64,000 nucleotides of DNA, taken from NCBI RefSeq assembly GCF_034424315.1, contig NZ_CP139972.1:2418001-2482000 (forward strand). The letters run 5' to 3'. The stretch is from Chitinophaga sancti. Lineage in GTDB: Bacteria; Bacteroidota; Bacteroidia; Chitinophagales; Chitinophagaceae. The translations under genes and the position numbers were made by a program. The stretch's first letter is position 1; each line of letters opens with the position of its first letter. The notes beneath the pieces were generated by a model, which was not told where the DNA came from, searched no databases, and worked only from the letters and a program-made list of their open reading frames with translations. This document shows positions 34,125-42,751 of this stretch, one piece after another.

Positions 34125-34958
34125 ATGATTAAGTACAGGCAATTTGAACCGGTAATTATTGAGACAAGGGAAATCCTGACAGAAGCATACAGTACGCATA
34201 GCCATACCTATCATGAATTCTTCCTGATCCGTTCCGGAACAGGTAAACATATTTTTCGTAACCAGGAGGTGTCCTTTCAAAAAGGAGACCTTTTTTTTAT
34301 TGCCCCCGGCGAACCGCATTCCTTTGTCATTACCCGTACAACCAAAGCGACCCTTATCAAATACAGCGACGACCTGCGCTCACTTCTTAAAACATATGTC
34401 AGTAAATGGGATATTGACGGTGTAGTTATGGCCAGCGCCAAATCGCCACTGAATGCATATATTCCATTGAGTGCAGAAGATAAGGTCATTGTGACACATA
34501 TCTTCAATGCACTGGAAGCGATGAAAGAACAGACGATGCTGAATGAACAACTGATATTACACCAGTTGGTTTCCCTTATTGTGATCATGGAAAGGAACCT
34601 GACTGACAGGCGCTATCCCAATCATGATAAACTCATTGTTGACCAGATGGTCAAGCATATTCATAAACATATGAAGCAGCCATTGCTGCTGACTTCACAG
34701 CATATGTCGGAATTGTTCAACATCCCGGCTACTTATATTGGTGCATATTTTAAGCGGCATATGGGGCAGTCATTGAAGGCATATATCAATGAGTGCAGGA
34801 TGGTGATGATCGGGCGCATGGTCAGGAAGAATGATGTTCCTGTTTCTATGATCAGCCGTGATTTTGGGTTTACGGATGAAAGTCATTTTTTGAAAACGTT
34901 TAAGAAGTTTTATCAACTGAGTCCTACTGCGTATAGAAAGGCCGCCATTGATGGCTGA
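34125..34958 (+). CDS. AraC-family transcriptional regulator
   Basis: 277 residues. N-terminal cupin-like sensor (HSHTYHEFFLIRSGTGKHIF, KGDLFFIAPGEPHSF) and C-terminal AraC double helix-turn-helix (MSELFNIPATYIGAYFKRHM, then SMISRDFGFTDESHFLKTFK and KFYQLSPTAYRK). The ligand and target genes are unknown; the hydrolase upstream and the siderophore-interacting protein downstream are candidates. The stop codon lies inside the hairpin shared with the next, convergent gene. Confidence 0.9.
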   Translation: MIKYRQFEPVIIETREILTEAYSTHSHTYHEFFLIRSGTGKHIFRNQEVSFQKGDLFFIAPGEPHSFVITRTTKATLIKYSDDLRSLLKTYVSKWDIDGVVMASAKSPLNAYIPLSAEDKVIVTHIFNALEAMKEQTMLNEQLILHQLVSLIVIMERNLTDRRYPNHDKLIVDQMVKHIHKHMKQPLLLTSQHMSELFNIPATYIGAYFKRHMGQSLKAYINECRMVMIGRMVRKNDVPVSMISRDFGFTDESHFLKTFKKFYQLSPTAYRKAAIDG

Positions 34959-34984
34959 TACCCTCAGCATCAGCCATCAACGGC
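34944..34984. terminator. Bidirectional hairpin between AraC and SIP genes
   Basis: GCCATTGATGGCTGAT pairs with ATCAGCCATCAACGGC at 15 of 16 positions, 9-base loop. It includes the TGA stop of the AraC gene and lies five bases from the stop of the convergent gene. Confidence 0.75.
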
Positions 34985-34988
34985 CAAC

Positions 34989-35792
34989 TTATACTTTCAT
35001 TGTTGCAGCCCGTTCCATCATAGACCGGTCTTCACATTCCCCCTGTTTCCAGTAGCCATATGCCTGCCAGTTCTCACGTCTTATTGCTGGATTTTTGCGG
35101 AGTTTATCCTGTATTTCATTCACTGCCTTATGTTCTGCAAATACATAAACAGCAGATGTAGCATTCACTTTTGCAGCCATTGCATTAAAGGCTGCAGGCA
35201 AAGCAGATGTATCACCGGGATATTCATTGAATAACCAGGTAATGTCAATACCTGCCGGTTTATTGAGGAGCATTACATCTTCTTTTCCCTGTACTTCAAT
35301 ATACGCATGTCCTTTGGCAGCGGGATCCAGTTTTTCCAGCAGTCCACTGATAACAGGCAATGCGCTGTGATCTCCAAAGAAATAATATTTATCAGCAGCC
35401 CTCAATAGTTTTTTTCTGCCGGCTTTCATCATCACCCCCAATTCATCACCGGGTTTGGCATTCATTGCCCATACAGATGCAGGGCCAGGATTATGATGCA
35501 CTACGAAGTCGATGGCCATCTCCTTTTTTGCAGCATCGAATGATCGCAGGGTATATGTTCTTACTACCTGGTTTGGGTAATCAAACAAATTTCGTGTAAT
35601 CATATCAGGTAATTCGATACCTAATGCTTTATCTTTTGGGATGATAATCTTGTTATTGTCGCCTGTTTCGGCTCTCTGAAATACCTGGATGTCATCGCCG
35701 GTGAGGATGATACGAATGTAATGAGGCGTTAATTGCTCCCTGCGTTTAACTTTTAATATTGCCTGCATGAGGCTATTGGGATCCATTTGCAT
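34989..35792 (-). CDS. Siderophore-interacting protein (FAD/NAD(P)H ferric reductase family)
   Basis: 267 residues. SIP/ViuB-type flavin protein that reduces ferric siderophores in the cytosol. Visible: RTYTLRSFDAAKKEMAIDFV (FAD-binding RxYTxR), HHNPGPASVWAMNAKPGDEL (phosphate loop), YYFFGDHSALPVISGLLEKL (NAD(P)-side DxSALPAI motif) and the end RENWQAYGYWKQGECE. An alternative start is the ATG at 35786. No siderophore receptor or synthesis gene is beside it. Confidence 0.88.
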   Translation of the reverse strand: MQMDPNSLMQAILKVKRREQLTPHYIRIILTGDDIQVFQRAETGDNNKIIIPKDKALGIELPDMITRNLFDYPNQVVRTYTLRSFDAAKKEMAIDFVVHHNPGPASVWAMNAKPGDELGVMMKAGRKKLLRAADKYYFFGDHSALPVISGLLEKLDPAAKGHAYIEVQGKEDVMLLNKPAGIDITWLFNEYPGDTSALPAAFNAMAAKVNATSAVYVFAEHKAVNEIQDKLRKNPAIRRENWQAYGYWKQGECEDRSMMERAATMKV

Positions 35793-35891
35793 TGTTGATT
35801 GATTTTATAGCAAAATTCCGGATAGCCAAATTGGTTGGTTGGTAAATTTCAAACAATCGCTGGTATTTTTTTAAGATGGGGTAAAAATAAA

Positions 35892-35924
35892 AGCCCGGTG
35901 AACGCATTCGCATTTCACCGGGCT
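35892..35924. terminator. Terminator below rtcB-like gene
   Basis: AGCCCGGTGAA / TTCACCGGGCT, perfect 11-bp stem, 11-base loop, followed on the minus strand by TTTATTTTTA. Confidence 0.85.
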
Positions 35925-35944
35925 AAATCTTACACTTAATAAGT

Positions 35945-37075
35945 TTATATCTCCGTATACTTTACTGTCACCACGGGCCTTGTCTGAGTTACCTTCTTCA
36001 GATAAGGCTGGTACGCCAGTATATCGTCACTTTCCTTGTAAGCAAAATCAAACTCCTGGATATATCCATGGGGGAAATTTCCTGAGCGATCCAGCAACTC
36101 ACTGAACTGCTCTTTATAAGCTTTCCTTTGCTTCTCCTTCAACACGGTTTTCCAATGCTTCATGGCATCAAAGCGGGATAACTTTCTCCCCGCGCCATGC
36201 GCACAGGATAAAAGCGCATTATTCGCTCCCTGTAAATCCGCTGCCTTCACCAGCAAGCTACCCCTGGACATAGACAAGGGAATGACTACTGTCTTGTCTT
36301 TTCCCAGCTCGCTACTCCCCTTTCTATGCATGATCTCATTGCCATTAAAGCGGAGATGATTGTGCACGGAATCTTCGAGTACATAGAGAGTGCCATGTAA
36401 AGCGCCTTGCTGCGGCAGACCATTGTAATTAGTACGCAGGTAGTTCCTGTCAATAGCGGCTTTATTACTACGGATGTAATTAGCATTCTGTAAAAAGATC
36501 AGTGTCTTGATGCAAAAGTTCTTTCTTCTTTCGTAACCGAATTGCAGGGTATCATGATAATACTTTTCAAAGTTCGTATCGATGAAATCTCTGTGTACGT
36601 AATCTACTTCTTCACCGCAGGCCTTTGAATAATTACGGGTCAGCTCTATACAATGCTGGTACAGTGCGATTCCTCTATCCCGGGTACCGGTATGGCAAAT
36701 AATATAGACGGCTTCATCATCTTCTTCTATAGAAAGGAAATGATTTCCACCTCCCAGACCATCATCGGTCATCTGGGTATGTGCAACAGAGAAAGCCCTG
36801 TAATGCTCTTCCTTATTAAAAGGTTTGAGCCAGTCTTCCTTACTGATGCGGAGGTACATTACGCCGCAACCAATATCCTTGCCTGTTATGAGTGGAAAGA
36901 AGTAATCAGATGTTCTGAAAGCGACCCCTACTGGCAGCGCCTTTTCTGAACAGTAATGTATATCGGTAAATGCGCAAATGCCTTGTAAATAAGGCTTTTG
37001 TGCATATTGCTGCAATTGCTGCATCGCATTATCTTCAATGCTTTGCACATCGCAATAGAATGCAATAGTTTGCAT
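35945..37075 (-). CDS. rtcB: RtcB-family RNA ligase
   Basis: 376 residues. RtcB joins 2',3'-cyclic phosphate or 3'-phosphate RNA ends to 5'-OH ends using GTP and Mn. Motifs: AFTDIHYCSEKALPVGVAF (metal Asp/His), GKDIGCGVMYL (metal Asp-x-x-Cys), LGGGNHFL (metal His), HTGTRDRG, IMHRKGS, IPLSMSRGSLLVK and SCAHGAGRKLSR with the histidine that is guanylylated. It is shorter than E. coli RtcB (408), like the compact RtcB2-type proteins. No archease or rtcA lies nearby, so the role may be RNA repair. Confidence 0.88.
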   Translation of the reverse strand: MQTIAFYCDVQSIEDNAMQQLQQYAQKPYLQGICAFTDIHYCSEKALPVGVAFRTSDYFFPLITGKDIGCGVMYLRISKEDWLKPFNKEEHYRAFSVAHTQMTDDGLGGGNHFLSIEEDDEAVYIICHTGTRDRGIALYQHCIELTRNYSKACGEEVDYVHRDFIDTNFEKYYHDTLQFGYERRKNFCIKTLIFLQNANYIRSNKAAIDRNYLRTNYNGLPQQGALHGTLYVLEDSVHNHLRFNGNEIMHRKGSSELGKDKTVVIPLSMSRGSLLVKAADLQGANNALLSCAHGAGRKLSRFDAMKHWKTVLKEKQRKAYKEQFSELLDRSGNFPHGYIQEFDFAYKESDDILAYQPYLKKVTQTRPVVTVKYTEI

Positions 37076-37164
37076 ACTCCTATTTTTCTTATAAAATAAT
37101 GATTAGATCCAAGGGCTTTAGGTAGGAACATCCGCCCTTTATAATAAGATGTCAGCAGCCGAAA

Positions 37165-37821
37165 TCATTCGGAGATGCGAAGGTAAGATATTTTTATTTC
37201 TTGTATGGTTGTTTTTTTCAATACTCCCATATTGAGCAGGTATAGATCATCGCATACATCCATTACATCATGGATCAGATGGTCTGATAATAAGATGCCT
37301 TTGTTTGCTTTCTCTTTGGTTAAGAATGCTTTCAACCGTTCAATGAAGATGGGTGAGATGAGTGTAAAGGGCTCATCCAGGATGACGAACTGAAAGGGGG
37401 ATTTTACTATGAAATAAATTTCGAAGAGGCGGGTCTCTCCACCTGACAGAGAACCGAAAGAAGCGTTTACACATTTCGCCAGTTCGGGGAAGTCAGCAAA
37501 GCAGTCGGACATGTTTAGGTTGTATATTGAAAAGAGGTTTTTTACTTTCAGGTGTTTGGGCGTGAAAGTCTTTTGAGGGAGAAAACCTAATACACCTGGC
37601 ACCTTGTATAGTTGGGGGCCTGGGTATTTACCATCCACGCGTACAGACCGGTCTTCGGTATGCAGCACGCCATAAATTATCTTGAAAAGTGTAGTCTTCC
37701 CTTCCCCGTTTCTGCCGACAAGCGCCGTGACTTTCCCGGTTTCCAGTTTCAGGTAGATGTCGGACAGTAATTGCCTGCCATTGATGTTGTATCGGATACT
37801 ATCAGCTTCCAGGATGCTCAT
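37165..37821 (-). CDS. ABC transporter ATP-binding protein
   Basis: 218 residues from the ATG at 37821, chosen because the typical N-terminus (MSILEADSIRYNINGRQLLS) begins there; a longer frame upstream overlaps the membrane-protein gene. Walker A GRNGEGKTT, Q-loop FLPQKTF, signature GSLSGGE, Walker B FVILDEP and switch His in LLSDHLIHDV are all present. It starts three bases before the stop-side end of the small membrane protein gene, so the pair probably forms one transporter. Confidence 0.88.
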   Translation of the reverse strand: MSILEADSIRYNINGRQLLSDIYLKLETGKVTALVGRNGEGKTTLFKIIYGVLHTEDRSVRVDGKYPGPQLYKVPGVLGFLPQKTFTPKHLKVKNLFSIYNLNMSDCFADFPELAKCVNASFGSLSGGETRLFEIYFIVKSPFQFVILDEPFTLISPIFIERLKAFLTKEKANKGILLSDHLIHDVMDVCDDLYLLNMGVLKKTTIQEIKISYLRISE

Positions 37822-37823
37822 GC

Positions 37824-38126
37824 TTAAAAACAATAAGACATTAAAATAGCGAAAAGGATAAATTCTAAAAAGAGGCCGGTTATCAGCATGACTAAGGGAG
37901 TCATTTGAAAATTGTAAAAGAAATAAAACTCGTTCTTTCTGTATTGAGGTACGGTGTAGCCGATCATTACGCTGGTCAGGATCTTCAATACAAAGACCAG
38001 TGTCTGCATATTTTTTGTACCGAACCTGAGCGATAACAGGCAAAACATGGCTGTAAAGAAGCATGCAGGAACGAGAAATCTGCGGGAGAATATAAGTATG
38101 AGTCTAAGTTTTCTGGTAACGAGCAT
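37824..38126 (-). CDS. Small membrane protein, likely partner of ABC ATPase
   Basis: 100 residues, about three predicted helices (FLVPACFFTAMFCLLSL, TLVFVLKILTSVMIGY, LVMLITGLFLEFILFAILMS), no recognised family. It lies directly upstream of the ABC ATPase gene (stop at 37824, ATG at 37821). It is too small to be a usual permease, so either it dimerises or it is an accessory subunit. Confidence 0.65.
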   Translation of the reverse strand: MLVTRKLRLILIFSRRFLVPACFFTAMFCLLSLRFGTKNMQTLVFVLKILTSVMIGYTVPQYRKNEFYFFYNFQMTPLVMLITGLFLEFILFAILMSYCF

Positions 38127-38260
38127 AAGTGGGCTACTAACTTTCAGAAATATACGAAGGATTTCAAAAAGTCAGTAGCCACAACAAAAATTTAACAATT
38201 TCAAGCGCGCATTTCATCATTATTACAAATGCCTGGAATCCATTTCATGAGTGCCGGCAT

Positions 38261-38863
38261 TTAAGCATGTTGAAAGTTAAATACTTTTTCCAGGTGTTCA
38301 TGATACCTGTTCAAATCCTTATTGATATCTGCATTCTTTTCTACGTCATGGAAATGCAGGCTTTCCAGCGGGGTCATTCCAGTAAAGGCATTCATACGAT
38401 GGAAGCCGAAGAGTACGCCTTCATCTACTGACTTCTCCTGGAAGAATTCACCTGGTAGTGTAAAAGCAGTAGCGGGTGCATTCCAGGATGTGGTGAGCAG
38501 GTATTTACGACCATGCAGCATGCCACCGGTGCCATAATTGATAGCAGGGTTTTCTGCTTTGCGTCCATCGCTGCGGTAGATCCCTTTGCCCTGGCCTGCT
38601 GTAAATACTACATCGAGATACTTCTTGAACTCATGTGGTAATCCAAACCACCACACGGGTGTATGATAAATGACTGCATCTGCCCAGACGAAGTTCTCCA
38701 CTTCTTTTTCCGGAACATATTTGCTGTTGATATCGGTGTAACGTACTTCATATCCTTCCTTATCGCCAAAGAAAGCTTGTGAGGCTTCCGCAATCGTTTT
38801 ATTAAAACGGCCCCCGGAGTGACCGAATACCTGTCCGCCGTTTATCACGAAGATCTTTTTCAT
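38261..38863 (-). CDS. NAD(P)H quinone oxidoreductase (MdaB-like flavodoxin fold)
   Basis: 200 residues from the ATG at 38863 (MKKIFVINGGQVFGHSGGRF), which is where the flavodoxin-like beta strand begins. FMN/FAD loop GGQVFGHSGG, YHTPVWWFGLPHEFKKYLDV (the YxxPxWW.G.P motif of MdaB/KefF), GKGIYRSDGR and LLTTSWNAPATAF fit MdaB-type quinone reductases, which reduce quinones with two electrons. It is divergent from a LysR gene 90 bp away, the classical regulator-target pair. Confidence 0.87.
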   Translation of the reverse strand: MKKIFVINGGQVFGHSGGRFNKTIAEASQAFFGDKEGYEVRYTDINSKYVPEKEVENFVWADAVIYHTPVWWFGLPHEFKKYLDVVFTAGQGKGIYRSDGRKAENPAINYGTGGMLHGRKYLLTTSWNAPATAFTLPGEFFQEKSVDEGVLFGFHRMNAFTGMTPLESLHFHDVEKNADINKDLNRYHEHLEKVFNFQHA

Positions 38864-38928
38864 TGTCATTTTTGATTTACAATGCAAAACTAGGCTCCCG
38901 CTATCTACTATTAAAATAATATAAATAA

Positions 38929-38952
38929 TACCTTTGTATCATAATTCTGATA
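38929..38952 (+). promoter_or_regulatory. LysR promoter and dyad in mdaB-lysR spacer
   Basis: TACCTTTG (38929-38936) is an exact TAnnTTTG -7 box for the LysR gene. It is followed at once by TATCATAATTCTGATA (38937-38952), a perfect TATCA-N6-TGATA dyad of the T-N11-A type bound by LysR proteins, which fits autoregulation and control of the divergent mdaB-like gene. Confidence 0.55.
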
Positions 38953-38953
38953 G

Positions 38954-39859
38954 ATGGTAAATCTTGAATGGTTCCGCACCTTTAAAACTATATATGAGAC
39001 TGGCAGTCTTACAGGGGCTGCAGAAGCCTTGTACGTGTCTCAGCCAGGTATTAGTTTGCACCTTAGTTCGCTGGAGGCGTATGTGGGGCATAAATTGTTT
39101 GACCGCAGTTCCCGCAAGCTTCTTCCTACGGAGCGGGGAAAATTGCTGTACAACTATATTCTTGAGGCGCTGAATAAGCTGGAAGAGGCAGAGGAGCATT
39201 TTCACCGGAGCACGGAGGCGGAACGTCCTACCGTGAGTGTGGGGATGTGTTTTGAGACCTTCCAGTTTACACTGGAACCGTACCTGCCCACGCTTCCGTT
39301 TAATGTGATCATTAAGTTTGGAGAATATCCTGAGATGCTGAGCGACCTGGATGCAGGGATTTTAGACCTGATTATTACGCCACAGAAGGGGGATTATCCG
39401 CAATTGAAGTATGAACCTTTTTTCAAAGAGCGGATTGTGGTGGTGGGTGGTGCCAAAACGAATACTGCGAAATTCAAAAAATTATTGAAGGCGGATGATA
39501 AACAGGGGATACTAGATTGGCTGAAATCGCAGATCTGGTATGGTACGACGGGGGATATGGAACATCTGCGCAGGTTTTGGTTCAATAATTTTGATAAAAG
39601 GCCGGATTTTAAGCCGAATTATATCGTACCGAATATCTGTTCCATTTTAAGGTGTCTGAGTGTGGGGGATGGCATTGCTGTAGTGCCCGATTTTCTGGCA
39701 AAGCAGGAGCTGGATGAGGGCAAGGTAAGGTTGATATGGGAAGGGAGTAAGATCCACGAGAATACGCTTTATTTTGGCACCAGGAAGAAATGCATGTATG
39801 GGCAGGAAATTGCGAAGGTGAAGGAGATCTTTTTGCGGAAAATGGTAAAAGCTGATTAA
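38954..39859 (+). CDS. LysR-family transcriptional regulator
   Basis: 301 residues. N-terminal helix-turn-helix MVNLEWFRTFKTIYETGSLT and GAAEALYVSQPGISLHLSSL, followed by a periplasmic-binding-like effector domain (YEPFFKERIVVVGG, LRCLSVGDGIAVVPDFLAKQ). It is divergent from the MdaB-like quinone reductase gene and probably regulates it in response to quinones or electrophiles (inference). The start lies two bases after the dyad, so the regulator could occupy its own initiation site. Confidence 0.9.
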   Translation: MVNLEWFRTFKTIYETGSLTGAAEALYVSQPGISLHLSSLEAYVGHKLFDRSSRKLLPTERGKLLYNYILEALNKLEEAEEHFHRSTEAERPTVSVGMCFETFQFTLEPYLPTLPFNVIIKFGEYPEMLSDLDAGILDLIITPQKGDYPQLKYEPFFKERIVVVGGAKTNTAKFKKLLKADDKQGILDWLKSQIWYGTTGDMEHLRRFWFNNFDKRPDFKPNYIVPNICSILRCLSVGDGIAVVPDFLAKQELDEGKVRLIWEGSKIHENTLYFGTRKKCMYGQEIAKVKEIFLRKMVKAD

Positions 39860-39884
39860 ATTCGGATTCTAAAACCTGTAATTC

Positions 39885-40412
39885 ATGAAAGTAGCAATGA
39901 TGTACCTCCTTGCGGTATTGCTGAGTGCCACCAGCATTGCCAAAGCACAGTCGCAAAACGAAGCACTCGTTAAAGAGTGGGAAAGGGCGAAAGCTTACAC
40001 GAAAGAATATCTGGATGCCATGCCGGATAAAGATTACGGGCTGAAACCCACCCCTGAGATGCGCTCTTTTGCTGACCAGTTTTTACACCTCACCGATGCA
40101 AACTACGGGTTCCTTTCTGCTGTTAGTGGAGAGAAGAGCCCGGTAGGATTTGGTGATTCAGAAAAATCTGCCGACAAATCCAAGGCGGCTGTTACCAAAG
40201 CAGTAATGGATGGGTATGATTTTGCGATTGCGTGCATAAAGAAGATCCCAGCCTCCCAGCTGAATGACAAGGTCAATTTGTTTGGAAAATTTGAGCTCAC
40301 GAAACAAATGGCTATTGAGAAAGCGTTTGAGCACCAGACGCACCACAGGGGCCAGGCCACGGTATACCTTAGGCTGGCCGGGGTAAAACCACCACAGGAA
40401 AAGCTGTTCTAG
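39885..40412 (+). CDS. Exported DinB-family protein
   Basis: 175 residues with a signal peptide (residues 1-22, ending IAKAQ) and a DinB four-helix domain: PEMRSFADQFLHLTDANYGF (first metal His) and AIEKAFEHQTHHRGQATVYL (HQTHHRGQ, the metal His pair). Secreted DinB proteins are common in Bacteroidota; the substrate is unknown. It starts 25 bases after the LysR gene on the same strand and ends at a strong terminator, so the two may be co-transcribed. Confidence 0.85.
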   Translation: MKVAMMYLLAVLLSATSIAKAQSQNEALVKEWERAKAYTKEYLDAMPDKDYGLKPTPEMRSFADQFLHLTDANYGFLSAVSGEKSPVGFGDSEKSADKSKAAVTKAVMDGYDFAIACIKKIPASQLNDKVNLFGKFELTKQMAIEKAFEHQTHHRGQATVYLRLAGVKPPQEKLF

Positions 40413-40419
40413 GCAAATT

Positions 40420-40463
40420 AAATAAAAGAGGCGTCCTTTGTGAAAAGGGCGCCTCTTTTATTT
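40420..40463. terminator. Strong terminator
   Basis: AAATAAAAGAGGCGTCCTTT pairs with AAAGGGCGCCTCTTTTATTT with one G-T-type interruption, 4-base loop GTGA, ending in a T-rich tract. Confidence 0.85.
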
Positions 40464-40545
40464 AATCATCAAGTACATTATTCACAGGAAGGGGCAACAA
40501 AAAATCAATTGAATATATCCCACACCGAAGATTTAAATTTAGGGC

Positions 40546-41424
40546 ATGAATACGCTGACAGTACCTGTTTACTCTTTAGAGCAGGATGAGTTTATGAGTG
40601 ACCGGCATTTTAAGATCTACCACTTTGAAGGCGATTTTCCCGACCGTTCAGAATTGCTGATCCCCCACCGTAAGGACCATTATTTAATTGCCTTTATCCG
40701 AAAAGCAGGCAGCAGGCAATGGATTGATATGAACTCTTTTGACCTGAAGGATAATACAGTTTACTTTTTCGGACCACACCAGCTGATTGTAAAGGAAGAG
40801 GTCAAACAACTTTGGAGTACAGGCATTGCATTCACTAAGGAGTTCCTCTCCCTGTACGGTAATGGAGCATTGTTAAAGTTGCCCCTGCTCGTAAATCCTT
40901 ATAATGGTTATGAACTGGAGCTGACAGCCGCGGATATTCTTTTCATAGAAGAACTATTGCAAAAGCTGCAAACCGAGTACAGGCAAAAGGGAGAATGGCA
41001 GCAAAAAATGCTGAGTGCTTACCTGACTGTATTGCTCACCTACCTGAGCAGACTTTATACCGCGCAGTATAAGGGCAATGAGGTCAACAGCGAGCAGCAG
41101 TTACTAAAGCGTTTCCAGGCGAAGATTGACGAATCCTATCAGCAATATCATGAGGTGAACGATTATGCATCCATGCTTAATATTTCTTCAGGTCATTTGA
41201 GTGATGTCATCAGGAGTCAAAGTGGCAAACCCGCTATCAAGCATATTCATGATCGTTTGATCATGGAAGCCAGGCGACTACTCTTTCATACAGATCAACC
41301 GGTGAAGGACATTTCGTTTCATCTTGGGTTTGCGGACACTTCCTATTTCAACCGGTTTTTCAAGCGTGAAACCGGCCTCACTCCTTCCGCTTACCGGGAT
41401 CAAACCAGGGCGATATATCCTTAA
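40546..41424 (+). CDS. AraC-family transcriptional regulator
   Basis: 292 residues. N-terminal sensor half (HRKDHYLIAFIRKAG, GPHQLIVKEE) and C-terminal AraC domain: VNDYASMLNISSGHLSDVIR, then KDISFHLGFADTSYFNRFFK and RETGLTPSAYR. The type (helix-turn-helix with HLSDV in place of YL) is the common Bacteroidota variant. A near -7 box TAAATTTA precedes the ATG by five bases, with TTG 22 bases upstream. It could control the tail-collar genes that follow, but this is only position-based. Confidence 0.88.
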   Translation: MNTLTVPVYSLEQDEFMSDRHFKIYHFEGDFPDRSELLIPHRKDHYLIAFIRKAGSRQWIDMNSFDLKDNTVYFFGPHQLIVKEEVKQLWSTGIAFTKEFLSLYGNGALLKLPLLVNPYNGYELELTAADILFIEELLQKLQTEYRQKGEWQQKMLSAYLTVLLTYLSRLYTAQYKGNEVNSEQQLLKRFQAKIDESYQQYHEVNDYASMLNISSGHLSDVIRSQSGKPAIKHIHDRLIMEARRLLFHTDQPVKDISFHLGFADTSYFNRFFKRETGLTPSAYRDQTRAIYP

Positions 41425-41464
41425 TATTTACTGTTGCAGTAGGTATTAGAATTTATTTTTTAGA

Positions 41465-41500
41465 TTTTGAACCTTCTTTTTTTTCGTATTGTTATATTTG
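41465..41500 (+). promoter_or_regulatory. Promoter of tail-collar operon
   Basis: TTTTG, 23 bases, TATATTTG (exact TAnnTTTG). It would give a leader of about 80 nt before the ATG at 41589. Confidence 0.55.
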
Positions 41501-41588
41501 CTTGTAAATTGCCTTTATATTTTTAAATCCCGAACACCACAACTTATCATAAACCCTTTTAATTACCTAAACACTAATCATTAACATT

Positions 41589-42140
41589 ATGAATGGTTTC
41601 ATTGGCGAAATCAGGGCATTTGGCTTTAATTTCGTGCCCCGGGGCTGGCTTCCCTGCGACGGAAGTATAGTCGCTATTCAAGCTCAATCTACACTCTTCT
41701 CCGTGATCGGCACTCAATTTGGCGGAAACGGAACCTCCACTTTCAAACTACCTGATCTAAGAGGTGTTGCTGCTACCGGCGTAAATATTGCGCAGAGTGG
41801 CTGGAATGTTCCGGGTATCACCGCGGGATCAGAAACTGTTACATTGACAGTAGACACGATTCCAGCACATAACCATATGGTGGGTGCTGTGACAAGATCG
41901 AGTGCTGCGCAGCTGACAGAGGCCACTAATGTACCGGCACCGACCTCTTACCTTACCAACGCCTTTTCATCCGGCGCAAATCAGGGTATTATTGCTTACG
42001 CCAATACTTCGGCAGGAGCTACCCTCCACCCCCTGAGTATTTCCGTAACCGGTGACAGCCAGGGACACAACAATATGTCGCCGAACCTGGCTATGACTTA
42101 TTGTATCTGTTCGGAAGGGATATATCCTTCTCGTCCCTGA
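41589..42140 (+). CDS. Phage tail-collar domain protein 1
   Basis: 183 residues, MdpB-like. The tail-collar fold is recognised by MNGFIGEIRAFGFNFVPRGW, LPCDGSIVAIQAQSTLFSVI, GTQFGGNGTSTFKLPDLRG (collar signature) and the late PAHNHM, then MSPNLAMTYCICSEGIYPSR. No signal peptide. Proteins of this group are known from phage tail fibres and as free-standing 'microcystin-dependent' proteins; function outside phages is unclear. First of three tandem paralogues. Confidence 0.88.
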   Translation: MNGFIGEIRAFGFNFVPRGWLPCDGSIVAIQAQSTLFSVIGTQFGGNGTSTFKLPDLRGVAATGVNIAQSGWNVPGITAGSETVTLTVDTIPAHNHMVGAVTRSSAAQLTEATNVPAPTSYLTNAFSSGANQGIIAYANTSAGATLHPLSISVTGDSQGHNNMSPNLAMTYCICSEGIYPSRP

Positions 42141-42173
42141 TCAACCATTTCTTCACCTTTTTGAATTACTGCT

Positions 42174-42722
42174 ATGGAAAATTTTATCGGAGAAATCCGT
42201 GCATTTAGTTACGGCCGCGCCCCGAAAGGTTGGATCCCCTGCAATGGACAACTTTTACCTCTCGCCCAGAATCAGGCATTGTTTGCATTGATAGGTGTCT
42301 ATTATGGCGGAAATGGTATGAACAATTTCCAGTTGCCGAACCTAAACGGCAGAACTATTCTTGGCACAGGTGTCAGCGCGAGTGGTACGAACTACTCAAT
42401 AGGCCAGCCAGGAGGTTCTGAAACGGTCACCTTAACGCCCAATACACTACCACAGCATAATCACCTGCTTCGCGTCAGCAGTGCTTATGATCTGGGAACA
42501 CCTTCTACTAATTTCCTCGGCAATCCGGATATAAAAGGCACTTCGCCTGTTAGCAATAAGGCAAATGTCAATTTGTATTCTCCCCTTGTAAGTTCTGCGA
42601 TGACAGTAATGGGACCTTGTATTACATCAACAGGCAACAATATGCCGCACGAAAACAGGCAGCCTTTCCTTGTGATCAATTATTGTATTGCCACCCAGGG
42701 CGTATTCCCCTCCAGGCAATAA
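42174..42722 (+). CDS. Phage tail-collar domain protein 2
   Basis: 182 residues, paralogue of the preceding gene: MENFIGEIRAFSYGRAPKGW, IPCNGQLLPLAQNQALFALI, GVYYGGNGMNNFQLPNLNGR and QHNHLL, ending NYCIATQGVFPSR. The middle (about 95-150) differs most between the three copies, as expected for receptor-like tips. Begins 33 bases after the first copy. Confidence 0.88.
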   Translation: MENFIGEIRAFSYGRAPKGWIPCNGQLLPLAQNQALFALIGVYYGGNGMNNFQLPNLNGRTILGTGVSASGTNYSIGQPGGSETVTLTPNTLPQHNHLLRVSSAYDLGTPSTNFLGNPDIKGTSPVSNKANVNLYSPLVSSAMTVMGPCITSTGNNMPHENRQPFLVINYCIATQGVFPSRQ

Positions 42723-42751
42723 TATTTTCCAATCAACTCAATATATAATTT

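Noticed and set aside
37822..38064. N-terminal extension of the ABC ATPase by 81 codons
   Set aside because: It overlaps the membrane-protein gene in another frame and lacks family similarity; the ATG at 37821 begins the ATPase domain.
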